Origin: Pseudoscleropodium purum
Lineage: Eukaryota > Streptophyta > Bryopsida > Hypnales > Brachytheciaceae
Direction: 5' to 3'
Length of the DNA stretch: 64,000 nt
Assembly (NCBI GenBank): GCA_963969395.1
Contig: OZ017797.1
Location: forward strand, 23,250,001 to 23,314,000
Shown here: one piece after another, positions 49,701 to 60,943 of the stretch
Layout of the letters: each line of letters opens with the position of its first letter
How positions within the stretch are numbered: the first letter of the stretch is position 1
Notes under the pieces: model-generated
Told to the model about the DNA's origin: nothing
The model's database searches: none
The model's input: the letters and a program-made list of their open reading frames with translations, nothing else
Program-made: the position numbers and the translations under genes

Positions 49701-51552
49701 ATTTGGATGCAAATTTGTAGTGCACATCGACCATTCCTATGCACCATGAGTGTATAATGGAAGTTTGTATCTCCTATTGTGCAATTACCCTCTAGTTAAT
49801 TTTCCAAGGACTGTAGGGTACATATCATCCCAAATTGTCCCAAATTGTCATTTTTAAGGGCATTGAGAAAAAATAAAAATGAAAAAAATACTTTTTCAAA
49901 TTCAACCATTTAAAAGGGTAGTAGATCACTTTATAAATGTGTGGAAAATTTTAATCCATTTGATGGCATTGATTGGAAGAATCTTGCAATTAGAATATAA
50001 TTTTTTCCATGGCCTAGTAGACTTGGACTCTACTTTGAATAAGATTCTTCCACAATACATTAGTGAAATATTTTAGAATTGAATACTAGCACATCGTCAT
50101 AGTTTCATGCATGCCAAACTAAGAAGTGAATGAAGGATGTAGTATATTCAAAATGCCCTTGCCAACTAAAAGGCCTGAAAAAATAGAAGTACCAAATTAG
50201 TGAGGTGAAAATTTCTATTACCTATAATACTAGTCTCACAATAAAATTTCATTTCTTATTAAAATTACTACTATATAGTAATCTTTTAGTCTACAATAAT
50301 TTGAATAGTTCTCAAATATTCAAACTTTGATAACTTTAGTGTTGCACAAACCTATAAGACATGTCATTGTAGTAAATACTTGATGATTTCTTATAGGTAA
50401 CAAGGTATTTTCTTAGAAATTCAACTTTACAAAATAATACTATCATTGACTGTACATATTTTCTCCAAAAACTTTCATGTCATAGGTTGTATGATTATAG
50501 TGTTCAAAATATATATAAATATTTGGAGACTATCCAACAATGTCAATAGACTTTGACTTGGAGTGAGACTTTTGCACCATATCAAGTTTCTTTTGCCATT
50601 GTATCCTATATCCTACTCCATATTAGTTACATAATTTCCAAATTTCAAAGTTGAAGACAAGTTTAGCAGATGTTATCGAAAACTATTCATCATGCATAAT
50701 GTTCTTCCCATGCATCCAATTAATAAAAATCTATTACATTCTTAAAAAGAAGGTACATTTTTGTACCTTGTGTCAAGTATTTCATATAATTCATTGAAAA
50801 TTACTTCATAGATACATACATAAATTACCATTTCATCATTCTACAAATATTTGGCCTTTTAAGAATCAACTTCTTTTTTGTTCATTAACATGTGTTTTCA
50901 TAATTTTTATAGGCTTATAATTTTGCACCCTTCAACCATATATTTAATGAATTTAAAGAAAAAAAAATCATTCACGATTAATTACTAAATTTTAAAATCA
51001 CATAATTATCATTATGCACTTTTATATTTTGTTTGTGTGTTTCAGAATTAATTATTAAGAATATGTCTTAAACTTATTAGAAGAATAAATTTGATTGTAG
51101 TAGGACGGCTATACATTGGGCTGCTCGCTCAGGCAATCTTCCAATTGTTAGTATCCTTTGAGGGATTTGACAATTTATTATATGATGTCATTATCAAAAC
51201 TTCTTCAATTTAATAATTTATTAATTCAGTCTCTGTATTTGTATACATATGCATATAAAATGCTAATTCTCAATTTAAATTTGATAAAACCTTAACCAAA
51301 TATATGACTAAAGAATTGCTGATACAATATGGAATTGATTATAAAAAAGAAGACAATTATGGCTTGACTCCCTTATATTTAGCAAAGTCAAAAGGTCATG
51401 AAGGAGAAGCAGTATTTCGCTATTTGCTTGGAGAAGGAGCTCCATATAATGAAATTAAATCCATTGATATCCGGAAAATAGAAGCAGAAATTGCAAACAA
51501 AATGACAATGGAAAGTGAACAAAATGGAGAAGCAAGCAAAACAAATACATAG
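43767..51552 (+). CDS. Small ankyrin-repeat protein, 208 residues, four exons with a 6.7 kb intron
   Basis: Exons read by eye: 43767-43991, 44250-44365, 51104-51150 and 51314-51552; introns are GT-AG and the phases (0, 2, 1) agree. The joined protein has an N-terminal part of ~45 residues, then ankyrin repeats. The first is degenerate (DILTIFDAAQYGDPRAIMRF, 45-64). Good repeats start at DRAGRTALIWACDCGHLSCV (76-95), AGRTAIHWAARSGNLPIVKL (112-131) and NYGLTPLYLAKSKGHEGEAV (144-163). The tail is charged (KIEAEIANKMTMESEQNGE). Ankyrin repeats mediate protein contacts; the partner is unknown. No membrane segment or signal peptide is seen. Codons are strongly AT-ending, unlike the bestrophin and 33998 genes. 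Intron 2 (44366-51103) contains family A repeats and a MITE. AATAAA is at 51615. The tiny 47 nt exon 3 fits only if the donor is GTATCC at 51151; this reading restores a textbook repeat across the junction. Confidence 0.8.
46440..47620 (+). repeat. Dispersed AT-rich repeat, family A, copy 2 (in ankyrin intron 2)
   Basis: Collinear with copy 1 at 26120-27000, including TTTTGGAGAAGATAG, GCTTTGATTCATTCCATTTGG, TCTTGCTAGAACAA and the ATAGAAATGGTAGTTTTGG end. It is longer because of extra AT-rich DNA near 46920-47080 and the MITE inserted at 47150-47382. Confidence 0.75.
47150..47382 (+). mobile_element. hAT-like MITE, family 1, copy 2 (233 bp)
   Basis: Flanked by AAGCAAGG at 47142-47149 and 47383-47390. 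It starts CATGGTTGCTATTATG and ends GCTAGCATCATTGTC, imperfect inverted repeats that extend inward (ACATGAACATAGAAAT against ATTTCTATGCTCACATG). The host family A copy at about 26770 shows the empty site with one GAGCAAGG. The centre holds GGTGTCTATATTATAG-type repeats in both directions. Same family as 15525-15812. Its first eight bases CATGGTTG equal those of the foldback MITE at 25724. Confidence 0.8.
48660..49580 (+). repeat. Dispersed AT-rich repeat, family A, copy 3 (in ankyrin intron 2)
   Basis: Closest to copy 4 at 51700-52580. Shared phrases: GGAAAGCTTTGAATCATTCT, TTGATTAATGAGATGAAAGT, TCTAAAATAAACTTTGAAG, TTTTTGTCAATTCAAACACT, AATATCTTGCAATC and the ACTAGAAATxG end. Confidence 0.8.
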
Positions 51553-51699
51553 TTTACAAATCAAGAGACAATGACATAGATGATAGATAATGTGACATGA
51601 ATTGGATGAGTTGTAATAAAAAAAATTGTACATATATAGAAACAATAGTTATTAGAAGCTAAATTTTTAAAAGGGAAAAATTAATAAATAATTTTAGAA

Positions 51700-51822
51700 A
51701 TATTTTTTATTATTTTTTATTTTTTATTTTCATATTTTCACATAATTTGGGGACAAGGTTGTTCTTTAACACCCAACAATCTTCATAACTTTCGACTACA
51801 TAGTTTAAAAGTTATTGTATGA

Positions 51823-51853
<31 letters not shown>

Positions 51854-52580
51854 TCTTTTGATTGGATAGCCCAAGTAGATTGGAAAAAAACACTTTTTTT
51901 CGAAAACAAAAATTCAAAATTTGTTTTCTAGATTTATACATGTGGAAAGCTTTGAATCATTCTATTTTGATTAATGAGATGAAAGTTATGAGTAAGTTTT
52001 AGTTTGCAAGTTGTTATGGATTTTCTACTCTAAAATAAACTTTGAAGCCTATTAATTAACTCAATTTTTCACTATTTTTTGAAAAAGATAAAATCTTAGA
52101 ATGTAGATTTGCTTATTATAACATTACAACCATTGGATTTTCATTTTTCAATTACATTTCTAAATTCTTAATAATTTAGTATTTTAAATTGTTCGTTATT
52201 TTTTTCTACTTACTATTTTTTCCCTATATGTTGTACAATTCCAAATGGTCAAAATTTTTTTCCAATATGTAGCCAACTTGCCTTGAAAAATGAATCAAAA
52301 GAAGCATCACCATTTTGAATATTTTTCATACAAATGTGACCTTGTGTGTACTTTGCAAGACCCTTGAAAGGATTTTTGTCAATTCAAACACTAATATCTT
52401 GCAATCCACACAATGAAAATTTTTGAATTTTTTCATATCTTCTTAAACTAGATCACTGTAAGATCCTATAGTTACATGTGTCCTAAAATGTTGTTTATTC
52501 CAAAATTTGGTACTTGTACTAGAAATAGGATTTTTGAAGCATTTTTGGTGAAAATATAGTGAAGGAACTTTAGAAGTTAA
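51700..52580 (+). repeat. Dispersed AT-rich repeat, family A, copy 4 (just 3' of ankyrin gene)
   Basis: Direct repeat of copy 3 about 3.0 kb downstream, so exons 3 and 4 of the ankyrin gene sit between two similar copies. An (AT)n tract lies at about 51822-51845 within it. Non-coding. Confidence 0.8.
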
Positions 52581-55500
52581 ACAATATTCAAAATTATAAT
52601 TGAGCTTCTATGTAACCTATACATTAACAACTTCACCTTTAGTGTAAATTTCCCTCGTGACTATATGCATTGTGATAAATACCTCAACTATAGTTGCATA
52701 AATGCCAACCTAAAAATTTCAAGAATCAATGGTATTAATTCCTAAAAGCTTAAGGCCTTTTTTGAGATTCTAAGAATTTACTCTAAAGTGAACAAAAAAA
52801 CCAACATTTTCATAAGTTGTATCAATTTTTTTTGAATAATTATTAGGCTAATTCAAATTAAATATGTTAGAAATCACATAGAAAAAGAATACACAACAAT
52901 ATCACTTATGGATTGAAAGATTATAATGTTTGATCATGAAGGTGTCAAAATTGTGATAGTGATTGGAATTCCTTAAATCCTCTTTTCAGATGTCAAATCT
53001 AAAAAGTTTGTCACCAAAAGTATATGAGGTTAAAGTGTATAACAAGCATAATCCCAATCAATTTAAGGCTTCTCAAAATCTCTTTTACAATATTTAAAAT
53101 TAATTTCTAATGTGAAATTTTCTCCAAGATCTAGTGTATTTGAAGCTCATTTCCAAAAGCTCTTAGCACTATACAAAGTCAAGATTGCAATAGACACCCT
53201 TGCACAAAATCATAAAAAAAATTCATTATCAATCATATTCAAAATTGAATTTGTAGTGCTAAAAGTATACTTCAAGAAAAAAATTTCAAAAATACAAACT
53301 ACTAAAAATAGAAACTTAGTTAGGTTTTATTTAACTTCAAAGTGTTCTTGACATCAAAATTTGGTGCCTTTGGCATTTAGGAGTTAAAACCATTTTTCTT
53401 CAATCTTGTAGAATTATAAACTAGACTATCTAGTATGTTATTCTTGAACCTAAGTGCCCATAAACGCCCAAAGTAAAAAAATTCCACTTTGAAAGATAAT
53501 GATTAATTATCTTAACTTTGAAAACATAATTTTATCTATATTATGGTTTTATTTAGTTTTGGAACATGATACTACCTTAAGGGTAGGTTCAAATTGGGAA
53601 GCAAAGAAGATAATATCCATTCAATCCTTGGCCACTGAAAAATACTATCCTTGAGTCTATGTTTTGTTCAATCTTATTCCATGTGTCATGTTTTGAAAAT
53701 GAGTGAACATAGATGTTATATTATCCTTTTATACTACAACCTTAAACAAATCTAAATTGATGAAACAATTTTTTTGGATTGCTTGAGTTGATTATGTGCA
53801 TTATAAACTTTAGTAGTTTAGTCTTTGTCCCAAAAATCCAAACCTAAAAACACATTATACAACTCTAATATTGAATACATTATCCTTTTATAAATATTTC
53901 TATTGCGAGGGCATTAAGATGTAACAATGCTACAATGGCTAATGCAATTTTATGCTCTCAAATCCAAAAAAATATTCAAATATTGTGGGAACCAATTCCA
54001 TTTGCATGTTTGTCAAATTGTAAATATTATAAATTCTACAAATGTTAATTTTCTTCAATTTTTTATTACAATAATTAGAAATGATCTATATTAAACATGC
54101 TCCAACCCAAAAAGTTTTTTGGAGTTCTAAAATAGAATTGAAAAAAAAGTAATTTCAAATAATGGCAAACAAAATTGAGTTTAACATGGCTAACTTTAAA
54201 AATTAATTTTTTTTTATCACAACTAATTTTTTCTTCAAAATTCTATAGTAATGTGTTACATGCTACATACTACAACTTTTATATGTCCACTTTTGAACTT
54301 TGCCCATTGATGCTAATGGTATGGTTGTTTAGTTTCAAATCCATACTTAGTTTTATTTGACATTGTACACAATTTCACACTAAAACTAGTATGCATACTA
54401 ATAAACAAACTCTTCAAACATCTACATGTGTGATAAGATTTTGAAAACAAAAATAATTTGCTTCATTGAGGAACACTATAAACCCATGCTTTTTTTCATA
54501 GGAAAAATACACTTAGAAAGACTTGGGTACTTAAGAGTTAAGTTAACAACACTATACTTTTTAAATGCGCTATTTTTTTCTCAATTAATATAGACTTGAA
54601 TCAGTATCAATATCTTGAATGTTATAGGAGTGAAAAACATTTGCTCCTTGTGTCTATAAATTGTAATCTCAATATGATTTCTTCTATCTAGTTTGAAGAT
54701 GGTAGAATGCACAATCAAAGGTCCATTCTTGTTTTCTTTCACCGATGTTTCAACCACCAATTTAAGCAAATACATAGAGTTGATAGAGATCCAATGAATT
54801 ACATTTGATTTTCATGCATGCAAAACATAGCACTTGGGTTAGACCACACTCAAAAGTACCATTGGGATTACTTTGCTAGAACAAGACTTAAGTCCTTTTC
54901 TAAATCTTTAAAGCTCAAAATTTTTTTGATGCTATCATTTTTCAATAAAATTATGGATGAATAGTATTGCAATGCTCCCCTTTAATAACTTGAAGAAAAA
55001 ACTTCATAGAAAAAATTGTCAAAAAGATGTAAATTACCAATTGCAAGGCTAAATTACAATATAGCAATTTAAAAGGATGTTTTTATCCAAATTTTTTACA
55101 CTTTCCAAGCATGAAAGTATTAAATATTATTTTTAGTGATTAAATCTTGGACCAAAAACAGTCTAATTTTTTAATTGATTGATTGATTATTGACAAAATA
55201 TTGATTTATTCTTAAAAAAGATTGAAGCATTTCATTCCAAGAATAGCTTGCATAGGGAACTTGTAAAGATTAATTTGTACATTTTTTGTTCTAACATAAT
55301 CATGATTTGGATTATTTTTTATTTTGAAAAGGACACTCATATATTTTTACTTCTGATTATTATAGAGAATAGAAAATTATTCAAATTGTTAAAAAAAAAA
55401 AAATCCTTATCTACTCTATAATATGATTATTTATATATATGATTTTTTGGGATTCAATCACATTATTTTTCATTAGAAATTAGACCCCTTTTCTACTATT

Positions 55501-58500
55501 GAAAAACATGGCATTTTGATATTTGAATTGTAATTGGAACTTAAATAAAGAATTTTTGATTTTTTGATGAATAAAAAAATATGAGTTTTAATTTGACTTG
55601 AAGTACTATTAAAAAAAAAAGACTAAATTCTTTATATTTAATAGATTCTTTTAAAAAATACATAGCTCAAAAGAAGTTACATTGTAGATTTGATTGCATT
55701 TGACCCTTTTTTTGGTACCTTTGAGGGTAATTTGACCTACTTGCAATCCAATTTGCTGTTGTTATAAATTTCTAGAATTATTAAATATAACTTGACTATC
55801 CAAATTGAATGGTCAAAGAGACATTCAAAGAATAGGTGTTATCAAACACTTCAATCAACAATAATTTTAGGTGTTATTGAGGATTCTATAGAAGATTGAT
55901 TTTGGCTTGTTGAACTCAGAGCAATTTGAGAACAATTGTACATAAATTCTTGGCAATTTAGGCAAGATTGCACTCCAAATGTTCTACATATATGTAACTT
56001 AAGCTAGCAATAGTGATGATAATATTCATAATCATCTTTATAGTGAAATTGGAGTATTTTAGAATGATAGAATTGTGACCTTCAAATGCACAAAGCTCTA
56101 AAACTAAAGACTGACCAATATTGATATGGGCTTGTACTATTTTCTATCACATGTTGTGTATTTGATAGGTCAACAAGCATAACTTATGTAGTATTGTTCA
56201 ATTCATCTTGAAATTTGACTTAAGGTGGATATGACAAAATAGGCCTATTGATTTTTTTTAATATTCTTGGAATTTAAAGGTGTGTTACACATTTGATTTA
56301 AAGAATCTAGTACATTTTTCAATATCTTTTTTAGGAAATTAGGGATTGATACTTAGAAGGCATGATCCCTTGATCCATATACATCCTCTCAAAGAAGAGT
56401 TTACAAAAAAATGTTGTATTTATCTTCCACACTTGTACTAAATGACCTTCAATTACGATTTCTTTTAACAATAGATAAGTATAATTTTTTTTACTTAACC
56501 TTCTATACAAACTCTTTAACAATGGACAAACATTTTCTTAATTTTAAAAATTTGTCCCTATAATATGAAAAAATTAGACAAGCAAAACTTTCAAGATGAG
56601 AAATGGATGGGATCTCTAACAACATGGTGATGGAAAGAGACTTTCCTTCCTTAGGCCTTCTTTCTAGGAAACGTAAGCTTGTCAAAGAAAAATTAAATCT
56701 TATTTCAAATGCATAATAGGAATGTCTCATTAGGAGGGTCAGAATTACCAAAAGCATTCATTGGATAGATGGATTAGAATGGATGGATGGTTTAGACAAA
56801 TATGAATTTTAAGTGTTGCTTTTTGCTTTCAAGGAATTAATGTACTAGTAACTTGTATTGTAATATTTTTAGTTGCTGTGAGAAAGACTTATTTCAATGA
56901 TTAGCATATCAATGAAGGGATTGAATGGAAGAGACACTTGTTAAGTAATCAACTTGTTCACCACAACATCTAGCACTACTTTGGGTGGATGGAAGGACAA
57001 GACATCTATGCAACTTCACAAGCTAGATAGATGGTGGATTTTTTCAATCAAATTAGCCAACAATACTTGAATGTAGTAGTAGTTTCAATAGTAAAATATG
57101 CTAGAAATAGTAATATACAATAAATGATAAAAGTGTTTTGTAGAAAAGATAAGGTTTTTTAAGCAAAAACCATAGTGATTTATATCTTATGGGGGATCTT
57201 TGAGGCTAAGGTCATATGAAACTATTGTTTGACTACAATTACAATCAAATTAAGGTTGAAAGGATTTAAAATACATAATTGATGATAAATGATATTTTAT
57301 TACTTTATTACATTTTATAAACAATTATTTACACCAAGATAATTAGACCATCACCTTCATTAGAAGAGAGTGGGGCATCAAGAAGGTCACCAAATTTGAC
57401 AATGCAAATTATATGTATATACTTTTGGAATAAAAATAAATAAAATTTTATAATTGCATTCTAGCAAGGTATCTGAGGTGCCATGTTAGAATGAAAATTT
57501 AAAATGTTTTAAAAATACTTTCCAAAATTAATAATATTATTTTTTATTTGTATTGTTGGTCTAAATTTAGTGTCCCTCTTGGTTCCTCAATTTTTATAAA
57601 TAATCTTCACACCAATTTCACAAAAATCAATTTCCACTTCAATAATTTCCAATCATAAGTAATTAAATCAAATAAACAAGTTTTAATCACTACAACAACA
57701 ATCAATTTAATTACAAGCATCAAAGAATTTCTTATCTGCTAAGGTTCTCTTATACAAGTTGCCTTCTTATACAAATAGAGAAAAGCTTCAAGATAAAACT
57801 TTTCTTAATAAAACTCAAGATAGGTGTGAGACATAGGGAGCTTGTAGACATAGAAAGAGGGAAATAGAGGCCAATAAAGAAACCTCTCAAGTTTTTTTAG
57901 GGGATCTCTAATCTATTGCAAATGCAATGGCACTTGTGGAACAACCTCTTGCTCACGGTCCACCATGTTATTGAAAACTTGCTATAGACTAGGATTGTGT
58001 GAGTATTGCATATGTTATAGAAAATATATTATTGAATTTTTTTTACATTATATATTGATAATTATTTTATTTTTTATTTTTTGTTCTTAGAAATTACACT
58101 CCATGGTTTTATCATATTCAAATTTGGTTATACTCTTCTTACATTGTAAACCTTTGTATTGATTAAAACATATAATTTTTTATTTGAAGGAACCAAATCT
58201 CTATCATTTATTACAATTCCACTCTATTACAATTATTGTATATTTTTCTTTCATAAGAATATAATTAAATAAATGAATAAAAATTTATTTTATTTTTAAT
58301 TAATCTGTAGTAATGGCATAGAGAATACAAATTGAAAATTCATGTCAATCATGTCCTTGATCTTGGGGTCATTTATTCAACCCTATGAAGTCATTATAGT
58401 GTAAAAGTGTGGTAGGAGATGTTCATGTAATTATGATATTCTTAAGTCTTCATTTGAAGATTTGTTCTACTTCTACATACATTCATTTTGAATAAGAACC

Positions 58501-58769
58501 AACTCATTGAAGGGTGATTGCAAGAAAGACCTTTAATTTTTTTTAGTATTTTGTCAAATCTATAGTTTTTGCACTCAATACTATGAGTATTAGGAATACT
58601 ATGAAATAGAATAATCTCAACTATTGATAAAAATATTGATTGCTAAAAGTACCATTTTGAGTACTAGGAGTACTTGCAAATACTAAAATATTACTATTTG
58701 AAAAAAAAGACAGATTGTCACAAAAAATAGATACAATGAGGTATAAATTAATAATAATAATAAATCATG
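52581..58769. other. AT-rich spacer, about 6 kb, no gene supported
   Basis: All frames are short and none has a convincing domain. A minus-strand frame at 56503-56757 faintly recalls a Copia pre-integrase segment but lacks its cysteines and histidines. A few homopolymer runs and AT-rich phrases like those of families A and B are seen, without clear borders. Confidence 0.45.
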
Positions 58770-59240
58770 AACAAAAAAAACTAAAAATTGGAAATTTGTG
58801 AGGACTTGATGATGATCAAATTTCTTCAAAAAAATGAAGTCAAAACCATCTTCAATGTTCAAAAGTGCACGTGCAAGGGAGCCTTATTTGTATGACTATA
58901 GAGGCTATAAAATAATGAATTTTAAGATTTCTTTTGGTATTCACATGTCCCCCTTCTATAGGATTAGACCACAAAATTTTCAACTTTAAATCATTAGTTT
59001 TGGATACTCCATAGTACTAAAACCCCTTAAAATTCAAAGTGTGACAAATTAGCAAAATTGACTTTTAAATATAAAATGATTTTTTTTAATTTCTAAAAAA
59101 CAAAATATATGATTATAATCAAGTTGTCCATCTCCAATAAAAATTTCAAGTTCATTGGGTTCAATCTTCAAAAGTTCTAGCAGAAAACAATTCCATCATT
59201 CTGAATGTGAGGCAAAAAAGAATAGATGTTTCTTGCAATC
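58770..59240 (+). repeat. Dispersed AT-rich repeat, family B, copy 2
   Basis: Direct-orientation match to 36040-36510 over about 470 bp with frequent differences and small gaps. Non-coding. Confidence 0.7.
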
Positions 59241-59358
59241 ACTATAAAAAAATCCACAATAAACTCCTTTCTATTAAAATCAAAACTCAACCTTTCAAAA
59301 GCGTAGGAGTCAACTTTGCTTTTTTACTAATATTTCTTTCTTCCAATTGATACTTTGA

Positions 59359-59701
59359 GGGCCACTTCACATATGGGTCCAAGGTTGAGAGTTCGTCGGC
59401 CTTTACCAATCAAATTTCAGAAAACCCTGACTTTGGCCTCTCAACCCTTTACACAAGGCAGCACAATCCAAAGTCTGTCACCCTCTAAAGTGCTTGCATG
59501 GAAGCCCAAGCTCCTACATGGCAATGGCCTCACGATGGACTCTCGACCAAATTTTGGGTCGCCACAAAGTGGCAACCCAAACTTTGGTTGAGAGTCTATC
59601 AAATTATTCATTTATTGCCTATTTCTTTGGACTCTTGCCTAAAGTTTGGCCATGAACTCCCATAGCCTCTCGACTTGGTTGGCCCATATGTGAAGTGCCC
59701 C
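59359..59701. mobile_element. 343 bp TIR element with nested hairpin core
   Basis: Begins GGGCCACTTCACATATGGG and ends with the near-complement CCCATATGTGAAGTGCCCC; the inverted repeats run about 35 bp and include GTTGAGAG/CTCTCGAC. A second palindrome sits inside at 59538-59596: GACTCTCGACCAAATTTTGG pairs with its partner over 28 bp around a 3 bp loop. Flanking trinucleotides are TGA and TAA, which could be a worn TWA duplication of PIF/Harbinger type, but this is uncertain. No transposase. Confidence 0.7.
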
Positions 59702-60943
59702 TAAGCCTTGTGTTTCACAAAATTCTAAATTGGAGGTTGTAGGGAAAGCTAGAGGGGTTGCCTAACAAACAAGTGCAATGGAAACCAACACCCATCTTCA
59801 GTTTAGAACATCAATAGAAAAATGCTGTAATGCTACAACATTGATACTTGCATCTAATGCTAGTTTCATCTCTACTAAAATATCACAATCCAAATTACAA
59901 GCTCATTTAATTAACCAACTCAAACTATACTTCAATACATGACATTGACATATACAACAAGAATAATAATTAAATACTCACATAATATTGAAACAAATAT
60001 GTACATTAACTATGTATCTAACAATAATGCCTACAAAATTTGTAGATCATTTATCAAAGTAGGTAGTATTTAAGTCTCATTCCTAGTAAATGTATAGATT
60101 GAATAATGCTCGAGAGCTGTGCGGCTTAAGGACATTATGGGACACAATACCAAGTATAATAGTTCATTACAAATGTTGGTATTTATACTTTTTACAAATC
60201 TAAGGGGATAGAAAGAAGGTCTATTTTATAAGTTATAACGCTTTTCTAACTATCCAATGAAATGGTGACAAATTTGCTTTGCAAGTCGGACTTGTCATTA
60301 TGGAGTCACTCACCTCACTCTTAGAATTAGGATCATAGTGTGGGACTCGAGATGAACAGAATCTTCAAATCTTAGGAAAAGATTGGCGGCCATTTTATTT
60401 ACTTTATTATAACCCGGCCCTCATCGACGAACAGAAAACGGACGAGGATGATGGACCGAAACCCATCCTCATCCATCCATCCACCCTTCCTTCCTCCCTC
60501 CGTCTCCGAAACCAACACTCCGCGTCTCTGCCCTGCAGATCCTCCCACGATTTGCGCAGACCTCAAGGATCCTGCAAGTTTTTCGCAATTTAACGGCGTG
60601 GGAGTGACTGAGACTATTTCAACCTGTCGAGAGCCCGAGTAGATATTTTCATTTTCGTAGCATGTAGTGACGTAGCGTATGGAGGAAGAACGAGTGTTTC
60701 GTGTGCGGACTCTGCTTGGAGGAGCTCCTGGTGTCCCGAATTTTCGCGATTAGGAGGTATACGATGGTCTAAATCCTTTTCGCGTTCTTCATTCATCTCT
60801 GCAGCTCGAATCCGAGAAGTTTTTGGGGAATTTTTGGATTCCGTGAGTTAGCGAAATTTAGGGCTATGCATCTCTTCGCAGCTATTGCTCGGGATTGACA
60901 ATGGTCGTCGATAATCTCGTGAAAACCTAAGAATTCGCGGACA
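59702..60943 (+). other. Spacer and probable promoter/5' UTR of the 3D-domain gene
   Basis: AT-rich until about 60370, then balanced composition. A TATA-like TTATTATAACCC lies at about 60406. The leader contains several short upstream frames, one of 64 codons at 60448-60642. An in-frame TGA at 60920-60922 precedes the start codon at 60944. Confidence 0.5.

Noticed and set aside
51230..51303. Alternative acceptor (CAG at 51227-51229) for the last ankyrin exon
   Set aside because: It runs into an in-frame TAA at 51256-51258; only the AAAG acceptor at 51313 keeps the frame and the ankyrin repeat.
56331..56757. Minus-strand peptide recalling a Copia pre-integrase segment (IPSISHLESFAC, RDKF)
   Set aside because: The expected zinc-binding His and Cys residues are mostly absent and neighbouring motifs are not found.
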